NCBI GenBank assembly: GCA_024280435.1
Contig: JAJRQD010000214.1
Location: 1-60,589 of the forward strand
Direction: 5' to 3'
Length of the DNA stretch: 60,589 bases
From: an archaeon
GTDB taxonomy: Archaea > Asgardarchaeota > Heimdallarchaeia > Heimdallarchaeales > Kariarchaeaceae
The notes under the pieces: model-generated
Told to the model about the DNA's origin: nothing
What the model saw: only the letters and a program-made list of their open reading frames with translations
Databases searched by the model: none
Shown: positions 39,537 to 49,165 of the stretch, one piece after another
Layout of the letters: every line of letters starts with the position of its first letter
How positions within the stretch are numbered: the first letter of the stretch is position 1
Made by a program: the position numbers and the translations under genes

Positions 39537-40686
39537 AAATTAAAACATTGACAAATTGTCCAGATTGTCCAACATTGTGTGATAATCCTCTTACTGCACC
39601 ATCAACCTGTCTTTCAGATTCTACCTCGCCTAACAGTTGTTTTCTTATTTCAACTGCCTGACTGACTCCAGTTGCACCTAATGGATGTCCCTTGGCTTTT
39701 AATCCACCATCCACATTGATTGGTATTTTACCATCATGGTATGTTTGTTTATCAAGTACTGCTTGTCCAGCTTCTCCTTTCTTGTAGAAACCAAGATCTT
39801 CCATAGCAATTAATTCTGCAATGGTGAAACAATCATGTACAGTTGCTAAATTTATATCAGCAGCAGTAACTCCAGCCATAGCATATGCCTCTTTTGCAGC
39901 TCTCTGTGCACCTTTCAATTCAGTCAGAGATTCTCTCTGTGCCATCATCATAGTATCAGTTCCCTGTCCAATACCTTTGATAGATATGGGAGTATCTGTG
40001 AATTTTTTGGCAATACTATCTTTTGTCAGAAGAACAGCAGCAGCACCATCAGAAATCAGTGAACAATCATACAGATTAAGAGGTGATGCAATATCAATTG
40101 CACCCATAGCTTCCTCAAGGGATACTTCTTTTCTAATATGAGCCAATTTATTTTTAGATGCATAATAATGATTTTTTACACCTATTGAACTTAATATCTC
40201 ACGTGTAGTGCCATATTCGGCCATATGTGCAGATGCAATCAGAGCATAATATCCAGGAAAAGATACACCAAATGGGAATTCCCAACGGAGATCACCGGCT
40301 CTGGCCATTAGTTCTGTTGCCTCTCCGGAGCTGATCGATGTCATCTTCTCAGCACCAACAACAAGTACAGCATCTCTTAATCCAGATTTAATCATATTAT
40401 ATGCAGAGATTATTCCTGCTGTTCCAGTTGCACATGCACTCTCAACTCTGATTGTTGGTAATCCATGTAACCCAAGTTCTGTATTGATAACTGCTGCTGG
40501 TGAACCCTGGCCATTGAAACCATCTCCAGCCACTCCAATCACAGTTGCATCAATGTCACTTTTACTGACATTTGTTGTGTTAAATAAATCTCTTACCGCT
40601 TCATGAGCAAGATCTCTAAGTCCTGATTCTTTTCGCTTACCGAAAACAGCATGACCGCCGCCTACGATTGAAACTCCTTCAGACAT
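39517..40686 (-). CDS. Thiolase-family acyl-CoA acetyltransferase (SCP-x type)
   Basis: VESACATGTAG active Cys, CFTIAE, GGLKAKGHPLGATG. Confidence 0.92.
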   Translation of the reverse strand: MSEGVSIVGGGHAVFGKRKESGLRDLAHEAVRDLFNTTNVSKSDIDATVIGVAGDGFNGQGSPAAVINTELGLHGLPTIRVESACATGTAGIISAYNMIKSGLRDAVLVVGAEKMTSISSGEATELMARAGDLRWEFPFGVSFPGYYALIASAHMAEYGTTREILSSIGVKNHYYASKNKLAHIRKEVSLEEAMGAIDIASPLNLYDCSLISDGAAAVLLTKDSIAKKFTDTPISIKGIGQGTDTMMMAQRESLTELKGAQRAAKEAYAMAGVTAADINLATVHDCFTIAELIAMEDLGFYKKGEAGQAVLDKQTYHDGKIPINVDGGLKAKGHPLGATGVSQAVEIRKQLLGEVESERQVDGAVRGLSHNVGQSGQFVNVLIYERSDL

Positions 40687-40858
40687 TTTAATCCTCTAAA
40701 GATCATTAGAGATGAATTTAATATATACTTTGCGGGATGTTAATTATAAATTTAATAAAATTTATTAGATTTCTCTACTTACTAGTTGATAGATGAAAAA
40801 TAACCCAACAAGAACTAATGAGTTATAATAGAGAAAAGATATTGTTTGTTAAACAGAT

Positions 40859-41761
40859 TTAATTACTCTGATTTAATAAGTTATTATCAACAAATTTTCT
40901 TATGCATTCAAAATATTCTGCCTGTTCAGGTATATTTGAATGATCTGCATTTTCAAAAATACAGAGAGTTGAGTGCTTAATCACTTTGTGCAAATCCTCA
41001 CTAAAAGTAGATGGTAAAAGATCATCAAGTTTTCCATGAATTAGCAGTGTTGGAATGCTTATTCTCTCTGCATTAATAATAGGGCTGTAACCCTGTGATC
41101 GATATCTGAAGAACACAACAGATATTGCAAATCTTAATCCAATAATAAAAAACGGTGTAAATTTTTTAAATAAAGGTTGATATATTGCGTTCAAATCCTT
41201 TGGGATTGCCCTTACAGGTGCTTCTGCAACAACTGCACGAATTAGGAGATTATCCCTACCAGCAACTAGAATAGATGCTCCACCTCCAATTGAATGTCCA
41301 AGTATAATTACAGGTCTACCCCACCATTTAACAATATCATCTATATCATGTGAGAATTTCACTATACTCATACCAATTCTCTCCCTGCTTGAGTTGCCAT
41401 GATTTCTTACAGAAAACAATATTGTGGTGAAACCAAGTTTACCCCATTGTCTTGCTCTTGCAGTCATACGATCCCGATTGCGTCCCCAACCATGTGTAAG
41501 AACCACAGCAGGGATATTTTTTGCCACCTCATGTTTATCAGCTGTGGATAGATCAGTCCCATCTGGATAAACCACCCAGCATTCAATACTAGCATTTGTA
41601 TGCGTAGTTATTATATGATCTTCCAACACACCCCAGTCTGGAACATCATCAACAGGCCTTCTTGGACCTTTGGCAAGTAAAATGGTTAATAAAAATGTGA
41701 GCACAAAATAAATTATTACAGTAAGTACAATATAGTATAATATTGTAAAAAGTACATTCAT
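40859..41761 (-). CDS. Membrane-anchored alpha/beta hydrolase
   Basis: N-terminal TM, LTHGWGRNRD oxyanion motif, GHSIGG nucleophile elbow, HGKLDD, ADHSN. Confidence 0.88.
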   Translation of the reverse strand: MNVLFTILYYIVLTVIIYFVLTFLLTILLAKGPRRPVDDVPDWGVLEDHIITTHTNASIECWVVYPDGTDLSTADKHEVAKNIPAVVLTHGWGRNRDRMTARARQWGKLGFTTILFSVRNHGNSSRERIGMSIVKFSHDIDDIVKWWGRPVIILGHSIGGGASILVAGRDNLLIRAVVAEAPVRAIPKDLNAIYQPLFKKFTPFFIIGLRFAISVVFFRYRSQGYSPIINAERISIPTLLIHGKLDDLLPSTFSEDLHKVIKHSTLCIFENADHSNIPEQAEYFECIRKFVDNNLLNQSN

Positions 41762-41811
41762 ATATTTGTCAAGACTATATTTTATTATAATTATTATGTA
41801 GATTTGATGTT

Positions 41812-42918
41812 TTATAGTGGATCAACTGTGATTATTGGTCCTTTTTCAATTGGGTGTCTTGATACTATCTCTGCCTGAATATCAGGGATAGATACTCGTA
41901 TCTCATTAATTATTGATACAACCACATAATCAGCAGTCTCAACTGATAAATCATCTACAAAGACCTCCATAAAATCACCCTCAACTTCAAATTCATCCAA
42001 TAAATCCAATAGTTGTGAGAACTCTTCCTCAGTATGCACTACAAACCTTCCATATTCCAAAAGCCCCTCATCGGATACATTGTCAAATTCTCTTTTCACT
42101 TGGTTTGCACGTTTGATGAATCTCTGTACCAACTGAATTGAATCCTTGGATCCAGAACTACAAAAATGCAGACTAATATTTGTATTCTCACGAACACTAT
42201 TTATCACTGATAGGGCTGTATCTTCAGAGCCAATAATTGCCGCATTGGTAAGTACTGATACAAAGCCCCTCTGACTTAATTTATTAAAGTTTGATTCTGT
42301 GAACTCATATTCATTTAAGTTTACAAAATTTAGCCCATTTTTATCTGCAAATTCAATGAGTGCAATTAAATCTGCTTCTCTTCCAGATATTGCAGGTATC
42401 TCAAATCCAATGCTTTTATGAGGAAATCTCTTTTTTGTCCTTGCTGCAATTTCCCAGACAATCTTAGTTTTGAGATTACGGGGATGAAATCTCAATTCAT
42501 CCAATCCAACTTCAAATAACTTATCAATCAATTCTTCATTATCAATGAAAAATTTGCCAGATGTGTAAAGATGTAAATGATAATCAGTACCGAATTTAGC
42601 TCGAATTGATCTGATATAGTTCAATGTTCTTTCAGGTACCTCCATTGGGTCTCCACCAGTTATACCTGCACCAGTAGCTTTACAAAGGTCAGACTCATCA
42701 AATATCGTATCAATACCATCTATTACTCTCTCATTTACAAAAGTATCATCTATCTTCTGTTTATCTTCAGGTATAGGACAATAAACACAACCAACAGAAC
42801 ATGAACCTGTTGTGTAAAGAACAATTTTCTCACCCCTGATACAGCGAATACAGCCTTCTGGTAATTGTCCAACCTTAATACTTGATGATGGCCCATATTT
42901 GATGACAGTTCGATCCAT
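41812..42918 (-). CDS. Radical SAM protein of unknown specificity
   Basis: CSVGCVYCP (CX3CX2C) cluster motif, GITGGDPMEVPERT. Confidence 0.85.
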   Translation of the reverse strand: MDRTVIKYGPSSSIKVGQLPEGCIRCIRGEKIVLYTTGSCSVGCVYCPIPEDKQKIDDTFVNERVIDGIDTIFDESDLCKATGAGITGGDPMEVPERTLNYIRSIRAKFGTDYHLHLYTSGKFFIDNEELIDKLFEVGLDELRFHPRNLKTKIVWEIAARTKKRFPHKSIGFEIPAISGREADLIALIEFADKNGLNFVNLNEYEFTESNFNKLSQRGFVSVLTNAAIIGSEDTALSVINSVRENTNISLHFCSSGSKDSIQLVQRFIKRANQVKREFDNVSDEGLLEYGRFVVHTEEEFSQLLDLLDEFEVEGDFMEVFVDDLSVETADYVVVSIINEIRVSIPDIQAEIVSRHPIEKGPIITVDPL

Positions 42919-42962
42919 ATTTTGATTTATGATTTGTAGATTTTTAACTATGCTATACCTGT

Positions 42963-43787
42963 TCAGAATAATTTTATCTCTGATAGAATATTACTGGAAT
43001 AAATGAATGCAAATATGTTCAGAATTACAAGCATACCCCATACAAGAACATTCCAAGATAATATTTTTTTACCATCTAACAAAGAAATTGGTATCAGATT
43101 GAACAATGCAAAAAATGCATTGATATAAATACCTAATTTCAATATCTGAACAAAGGTGACACCTAGTATAATGAACTCAGGAACTATCAAAATAAGTACA
43201 TAGAGAAGTACTGAAATCAGAAAATTCATCGCAGGCCCTGCTGCTGCAAAAATTCCATTCTCTCTTTTAGATGATGTACCCATTATCATAGTTGCACCCG
43301 GACCTGCAATTCCAAATCCAATAACTGCAACCACTACTGTTAGAATAGTCATTTGTCGTATAAGAGTGAAACGTGCATATTTACCAAAATAAATTGCTGT
43401 GTATTTATGCGATAATTCATGCAAAATAAATGCAGGTGCAATAATTAATGTAAGAATAATTGCAGTATATAATCCCTGACCACCTGATAATAAAGGTCTT
43501 AATCCAAATACAAGGAATAAAAGAGAAGATGCAATTATAAGATCAAGACTCTCTTTTCCAGTGGTCAAAACCTCTGGATTTGCCCTTAAATACTGTTCGT
43601 ACTCTTTTTTAGTTGGTTGCCTCTCTCTATACTGATATTTATTCTGTAAATCCATGAAATATGATCTCTGATCCATATCTGAACAGATATGGCCCTCAAC
43701 ATGTTCTTTACAAAAATACTTGTTGCAGATATTGCATCTCAGTACCATCTGATGATTTATTGAAGGGTCACAAATTGTACATTTCAC
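42963..43787 (-). CDS. AN1-like zinc finger fused to M50 site-2-protease-like membrane peptidase
   Basis: N-terminal CxxC..CxxC..CKEH..H..C; HELSHKYTA and LIPISLLDGKKIL M50 motifs. Confidence 0.85.
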   Translation of the reverse strand: MKCTICDPSINHQMVLRCNICNKYFCKEHVEGHICSDMDQRSYFMDLQNKYQYRERQPTKKEYEQYLRANPEVLTTGKESLDLIIASSLLFLVFGLRPLLSGGQGLYTAIILTLIIAPAFILHELSHKYTAIYFGKYARFTLIRQMTILTVVVAVIGFGIAGPGATMIMGTSSKRENGIFAAAGPAMNFLISVLLYVLILIVPEFIILGVTFVQILKLGIYINAFFALFNLIPISLLDGKKILSWNVLVWGMLVILNIFAFIYSSNILSEIKLF

Positions 43788-43898
43788 AATTTATCTGAAA
43801 TTAGTCATATTAATTAAACTATACATTGGATTTGAAATTATTTCTATCTGAATTTAATATTAAATTTTTATTTGGTTTAAATAATCATTCTAAATATT

Positions 43899-46178
43899 TT
43901 ATGCATCTTCATTTGCAGCTGCTATTGCATCAGCCTGTAAATTCATTTGTATCCATTCATTGAATACATTAACTCTTAGATCAATATCTGCTGGATAATT
44001 CACTTTGAAGATTCTAATGATAGGATAATCATATCTCTGTGTTTCAGTTGCAACACCAATGGATCTGAATACCTCTGTGAAGAAATCTAGACTATCAACC
44101 TGATTTGCTCTTAGATCTGGTGCTAACTGTGTATTGCTATCTGCAAATGGAGGCCTCTCAGCTGCTTCAGCAGTCATATCAGGAGCATGATAAGCCATCA
44201 GTCTAAACAATACGCTATCATAGAATTTGTCCACATAGGAATTTGTATCCTCATCATAATAATGATCAGCATTTACACGATATTCCTTGGCATATTGTTC
44301 TGCAATTCTAATCATCCAAATTGCTTTACCAAGATCAGATCCAAGACCAGTATAGCCACCAGCAGGTACTACCATTACATAATCAACATTATATTTGTAC
44401 ATCAGTGGAAGTGCCATACTCTCATTATACATGAGCATTGCACCAACAGAGGCGATCTGAGTTGAATTAGAAGTAGCATTATCTGCAAGTGTGATCGTAT
44501 CTCCTTTCGCTGTGATATAGTAACCGTAATCCCACCATGATAACATCACAGGTGCTGCAATATTATTCTCATAGCCTTTGAAGTCATTCTCAGATGTATG
44601 ATCATAGTATGATGTTTCTCGTTGCATCCATTCAAATGCATCGGGCCAATCTGTGTAAGCTTCATTTGGATTTCTTCCAGGTGTCAACTCAGGCTGTGAA
44701 AAACGATCTACCGCAGTAGTAACACCGGAAGATAGCATTATTATCAATAATAAGAATACTGTGAAATATGCTCTTGCAGCATCCCCTGAGCCAATACTCT
44801 TCTTAGACATAGTTCTTTTGGTTAGTTTTATTCTACCATGACCTGCTAGTGCATATGGTTTTAATAGTGCATCAATTGCTAATGCAGATAACAAAGCAGC
44901 AGCAGGTGCAAGTAATAACATCAAACGTACCATTGAACCGCTGAATAAAATGGTTGTAACACCAAAGGTTGCAATGAATACATTTTTCTCAGTTGGTTTT
45001 TTCATTGCATAATATACACCCAATGGCATGAAGAATACAAGAATTGATAGATTTGAATAAAGATTTCCCCATGCAAGTGGTAGATGTTCTGATACTGAAT
45101 CAATCAATGGAAGGCTATTACGAGAAGCAGGTAAAAGTACGGAGATAAATTTATCACCGATACCCTGTACAATTCCTGTAAGCAGTAATGCAAGGAATAT
45201 TCCTCCAAGAACCAAAACGATTGCTGCAAAAGAATATACAATAAATCTTCTGAAAGCAGCAGGATTTAGTATTTCAGATATATGTTGCATGAGGCCAAAC
45301 AGAACCAGAAATGCAATAAATGCAACGGGAGCAATACCCTCTGTTTCAAGCAAGAATGAACCGCCGATACGAGGAATAGTAATCATTATCATTGTTGCTA
45401 CACTGATGGTGACTGTGTACACTTTTAACAATCTTGTTGAATAGTTTCCAGATATTACCATAACCAATGCAAAAACAGGTAACAGATCATAGGCAAATCT
45501 GAATGCACCCCATGAGCCACCTAACATTGCCAATGATAAACCTGCAAATATAGCAGATCTATTGCTATCTCTTGTCAAAGCACGTACAAAGAAGTAGAAT
45601 GTCATGATTGTAAATAGAACACCAACAGATTCATTATCTGTAAAACCTGCAATAGATCTTGATAGATAAGCTGGTGATACAACCATTATTATAGCTGCAA
45701 ATAAACCTGCTCTTTTAGAAATTAATTCTTTAGCAAATAGATATGTAAAGTACACTCCAATTGTACCAAAAATTACAGGTGTTAGATATGCGGCAAATTC
45801 AAGTGTAATTGAAAAACCAAAAAATGTGATTATCTTAAATACAAGTACCATAGCGATCGGTACTGCTAGATACATTGATGTACCCATTGCACGTCCATAA
45901 GGATACCATGATAATGAATCATGCCACAATAGGAAATTGAATAATCCATGTTCAAGGATATATTCCCCTGCTCTGACCTGCATATGTGGATCAAAGGCTT
46001 TTATTAGTGGATCCCAACCCTGCATCAATGCTACTAAACGTATAAAGAAAGCAGTTACAAGGATCAATGTTAATGTTATACTATGGAAAACGCTGGACTT
46101 GGTGATTTCATAATCTTCCATGTGGTTCTTAATTTTATAAGATACACGTTCCATAATTTCTTCGAATTCAGGTGCCAT
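43899..46178 (-). CDS. Oligosaccharyltransferase catalytic subunit STT3/AglB
   Basis: Polytopic GT-C protein with DPHMQVRAGEY, SRSIAGFTDNES and WWDYGYYIT motifs. Confidence 0.93.
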   Translation of the reverse strand: MAPEFEEIMERVSYKIKNHMEDYEITKSSVFHSITLTLILVTAFFIRLVALMQGWDPLIKAFDPHMQVRAGEYILEHGLFNFLLWHDSLSWYPYGRAMGTSMYLAVPIAMVLVFKIITFFGFSITLEFAAYLTPVIFGTIGVYFTYLFAKELISKRAGLFAAIIMVVSPAYLSRSIAGFTDNESVGVLFTIMTFYFFVRALTRDSNRSAIFAGLSLAMLGGSWGAFRFAYDLLPVFALVMVISGNYSTRLLKVYTVTISVATMIMITIPRIGGSFLLETEGIAPVAFIAFLVLFGLMQHISEILNPAAFRRFIVYSFAAIVLVLGGIFLALLLTGIVQGIGDKFISVLLPASRNSLPLIDSVSEHLPLAWGNLYSNLSILVFFMPLGVYYAMKKPTEKNVFIATFGVTTILFSGSMVRLMLLLAPAAALLSALAIDALLKPYALAGHGRIKLTKRTMSKKSIGSGDAARAYFTVFLLLIIMLSSGVTTAVDRFSQPELTPGRNPNEAYTDWPDAFEWMQRETSYYDHTSENDFKGYENNIAAPVMLSWWDYGYYITAKGDTITLADNATSNSTQIASVGAMLMYNESMALPLMYKYNVDYVMVVPAGGYTGLGSDLGKAIWMIRIAEQYAKEYRVNADHYYDEDTNSYVDKFYDSVLFRLMAYHAPDMTAEAAERPPFADSNTQLAPDLRANQVDSLDFFTEVFRSIGVATETQRYDYPIIRIFKVNYPADIDLRVNVFNEWIQMNLQADAIAAANEDA

Positions 46179-46559
46179 TTTTTATTCCTCTAGAAATATA
46201 TTTTAGATAAGGAAGCAAAGCTACCAATATCAGTTTATTTTTTCTTCAATCTCGATTTTTATTGTCTATATAAAATTCTTAGGTTATAATATTATCAATC
46301 TACACCGCGATTTGTTAGAAAGTTTATTTTTATCATAATCAACCAGTGTACTCTTAGAATATGAGATTCAGTCTGATTTTTTCCAAAAAAAATAATCATA
46401 ATTCAATTAATATTCAACTGAATTAGTCAACAAAGTACTAAAAAAGAGGATTAGAGAGTTAGCTATAAATATTTAATTATCTAAATTCTGATTCATAATA
46501 GTAACTATAAATAAGATGTCAAATTGTTGACGATTATAGATACTACTGAGTGATTATTA

Positions 46560-47225
46560 ATGAGTAGTGATAAGATTGATAATATTTCACCAACAAGAAT
46601 GGCATTACTTGAGCTTAAAAATAAGATCAAATTAGCCACTCATGGGCATGATTTACTGAAAGAGAAAAATGATGCCTTGATTATGGAGTTTTATGAGGTG
46701 CTAGAGCAGATCAAAGAAGCAAGATCTTCATCTGAAGAAGCTCTTGACACAGCACACAACCAACTCAGAATGGCCAGTTTAAAAATTGGTCTTCTAAGGT
46801 TGAAGGATATTGGTCATTCTGCACCAGAGATCCTCACACTTCAAACATCCACAAGAAGTATCATGGGTGTGAAAACACCTAAATTGGCACTTGTAAAGAA
46901 AGAGGTAGATAAGCCATTTTATGGTTCTGAGTTTACTTCTATCACCCTGGATCATGCAATTGTTGCATTCAGAGATTACACATTCTCAGTAATCAATTTA
47001 GCAGAAAAAATAGCAACTTTACAAAAACTTGCTTATGAGATTTCAAGTACCAAAAGAAGAGTAAATGCACTCAATCACATCATCATCCCCCGATTATCGA
47101 ATACAGCAGTGTTCATTGATCTTGCACTAGAAGAGGAGGATCGTGAACAGTTCTCAAGGATGAAATTCATCAAGAAGAAACTAACAGAGGATGATGCAGA
47201 AATATTAGAGGAGATGACAGCATGA
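46560..47225 (+). CDS. atpD: A/V-type ATP synthase subunit D
   Basis: PTRMALLELKNKIKLATHGHDLLKEKNDAL, central-stalk coiled coil, RRVNALNHIIIPRL. Confidence 0.93.
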   Translation: MSSDKIDNISPTRMALLELKNKIKLATHGHDLLKEKNDALIMEFYEVLEQIKEARSSSEEALDTAHNQLRMASLKIGLLRLKDIGHSAPEILTLQTSTRSIMGVKTPKLALVKKEVDKPFYGSEFTSITLDHAIVAFRDYTFSVINLAEKIATLQKLAYEISSTKRRVNALNHIIIPRLSNTAVFIDLALEEEDREQFSRMKFIKKKLTEDDAEILEEMTA

Positions 47226-47647
47226 ATTGGAAAAAAATAGCAGTTGATAGAGATATTTTATCAGTAGACAGACATTATTACGACATTTATTTTAATGAAG
47301 AGGGATTCGGTGGTAATTTCATTTGGAACACAGGTCATACTTGGAGACATCCTTTTTCACTTGTAAAGGATTATTTTATCAGAAAAAAATATAGTTCAAT
47401 GAACCCAACTGAAGCAATAAAGTTCAATGAGAAAAATTTCTTCTTCAAATATGAAGATATTCAAGGGGTGGTTGATGATGATCTACACAAGATGTTTGAG
47501 ATGCTAACCAGTACTGAATTGATACGAATAATGTTTAGAAAAATACCTGAATATGAGTCATTCTCTGCTACTATTGCAGAAAAAGTGTCTGAGAAATATC
47601 ATAAAAAAGAAGTGGATGTAAAAATATCTGTAAAACAGGGATACTAA
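47222..47647 (+). CDS. Hypothetical protein coupled to atpD
   Basis: ATGA overlap with atpD; soluble, no recognised family. Confidence 0.7.
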   Translation: MNWKKIAVDRDILSVDRHYYDIYFNEEGFGGNFIWNTGHTWRHPFSLVKDYFIRKKYSSMNPTEAIKFNEKNFFFKYEDIQGVVDDDLHKMFEMLTSTELIRIMFRKIPEYESFSATIAEKVSEKYHKKEVDVKISVKQGY

Positions 47648-47660
47648 TTAATAATTTTAT

Positions 47661-48866
47661 TTAATGTTCGGGCAGTAATTGTCCTAATATCCATTTCAAC
47701 TCACCGGGAATACTTTCTGTAACTCCAAATTCAATTGGATTATTAATTGAATTGACCATGATTTTATGTATCCTTGTCAATAATGTATCAAAAGATGGAT
47801 GTGAGCCGTTAGTTACCAGTACTGATTGAAAGCCACTCTCAGTTTTTATATACAGAGCATAATGTGCAAACTCTATTTTCATACTAGTTAATTGTTCACC
47901 AATTATATTTTTAATCATATCCTCAATTGTTGAAAAAGTTGTACCCTCAAGTAATAATGGAGAGGAATTGTTTACACTCCATGAATAAGCAATATTTCCA
48001 TTATTACCCACCAATAACAGTTTTATCGGTTCAAATCCCTCTCTTGTCCAATCAAATGGACGTGACCCTAGTGTCAATATTGGTACTAGTAAAAATAACA
48101 TTGGAAGTTCAAATACAAAATGATGTACACTTGAAGAAGGGGAAAATTTACTCACCACCCAGATTATTAATATCCCCACAGAATAGAATTGCCATGAAAT
48201 CAAGTGGGTAATTGCAGAAGAACGAAGAAATGAATTCTTTGTGCTCTTAATTGTAGATCGGTAGATAATCTCACTATCACGAACCAGCACCAGATAATTT
48301 ATCAATAATATAATTATTAAAACCACATCAAAATAATTAATAATCTGCCCACTAGTGATATACATTAGATTGTTGACCTCAATTATTTGTAACTCATAGA
48401 TTGTGAGAATAAATAGTACTCTATTCAATGCAGACAGTACGCTTATAATAAAAAGATCATAGAATTTTCTTCTTGCCACAAGATGTGCAATAGAAAGCAT
48501 GGAATAAGTCATGAAAGATAAAAATATAGATACTTTGAATAAATATTCATAATTGTATATCAATTTAAAATCAGCTAGAAAATGTAAAACAATGGCAATA
48601 GCAGCAATTAAGGAACCAAATGACCATATACCAATAGAAGGTTCTTTCCATTTTATAAAAATCTTTGAAAGATATACAAATACACCCAGGTAAGTCACAC
48701 CTAGGAATATATCCAATGCAAGGGTCAAAACGTCCATACTGAACAATACAAAAATTAACAAAATAAAAAGATTATTCAATACTATTACACATAATTGACA
48801 AAAATCATGATGAGCAGAACTAAAGAAATTCATTCTGAAATCAAATCTTCGAACTGATATATTCAA
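47661..48866 (-). CDS. Polytopic membrane protein with C-terminal roadblock/longin-like domain
   Basis: About seven hydrophobic segments followed by soluble KLLLVGNNGNIAYSWSV..MKIEFAHYALYIKTESGFQSVLVTNGSHPSFDTLLTRIHKIM. Confidence 0.65.
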   Translation of the reverse strand: MNISVRRFDFRMNFFSSAHHDFCQLCVIVLNNLFILLIFVLFSMDVLTLALDIFLGVTYLGVFVYLSKIFIKWKEPSIGIWSFGSLIAAIAIVLHFLADFKLIYNYEYLFKVSIFLSFMTYSMLSIAHLVARRKFYDLFIISVLSALNRVLFILTIYELQIIEVNNLMYITSGQIINYFDVVLIIILLINYLVLVRDSEIIYRSTIKSTKNSFLRSSAITHLISWQFYSVGILIIWVVSKFSPSSSVHHFVFELPMLFLLVPILTLGSRPFDWTREGFEPIKLLLVGNNGNIAYSWSVNNSSPLLLEGTTFSTIEDMIKNIIGEQLTSMKIEFAHYALYIKTESGFQSVLVTNGSHPSFDTLLTRIHKIMVNSINNPIEFGVTESIPGELKWILGQLLPEH

Positions 48867-48888
48867 AGTTCTCTAGAAAACTATATAG

Positions 48889-48991
48889 AGCCAAAGGTGG
48901 GAGTTGAACCCACGCGCTCTTGATCTCTGGAGGATATGTTTGAATACACATCCAATACAAGTCAAGCGCTCTACCCCTGAGCTACTTTGGC
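48889..48991 (-). tRNA. tRNA-Thr(UGU) with a 31-nt intron (48925..48955) at the 37/38 position
   Basis: Acceptor GCCAAAG/CTTTGGC, D GCTC/GAGC, anticodon stem CTTGA/TCAAG, T GTGGG TTCAACT CCCAC; intron contains GGATGTG/CATATCC hairpin consistent with bulge-helix-bulge. Confidence 0.9.
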
Positions 48992-49165
48992 ATTGTTATT
49001 TTTGATAATTGTAGTTATTTTAGTTTTTCAGAAAAATCTGTTAGGCTTGATATAACTTCAATCTTCATATTTCTCTCTGAATAATGCTTTATAAAAAAAA
49101 CGTTAATGAACAACAAAAATTGTAAACGGATTACAATTTGAAATTACAAATAAGTTATTTTTAGA

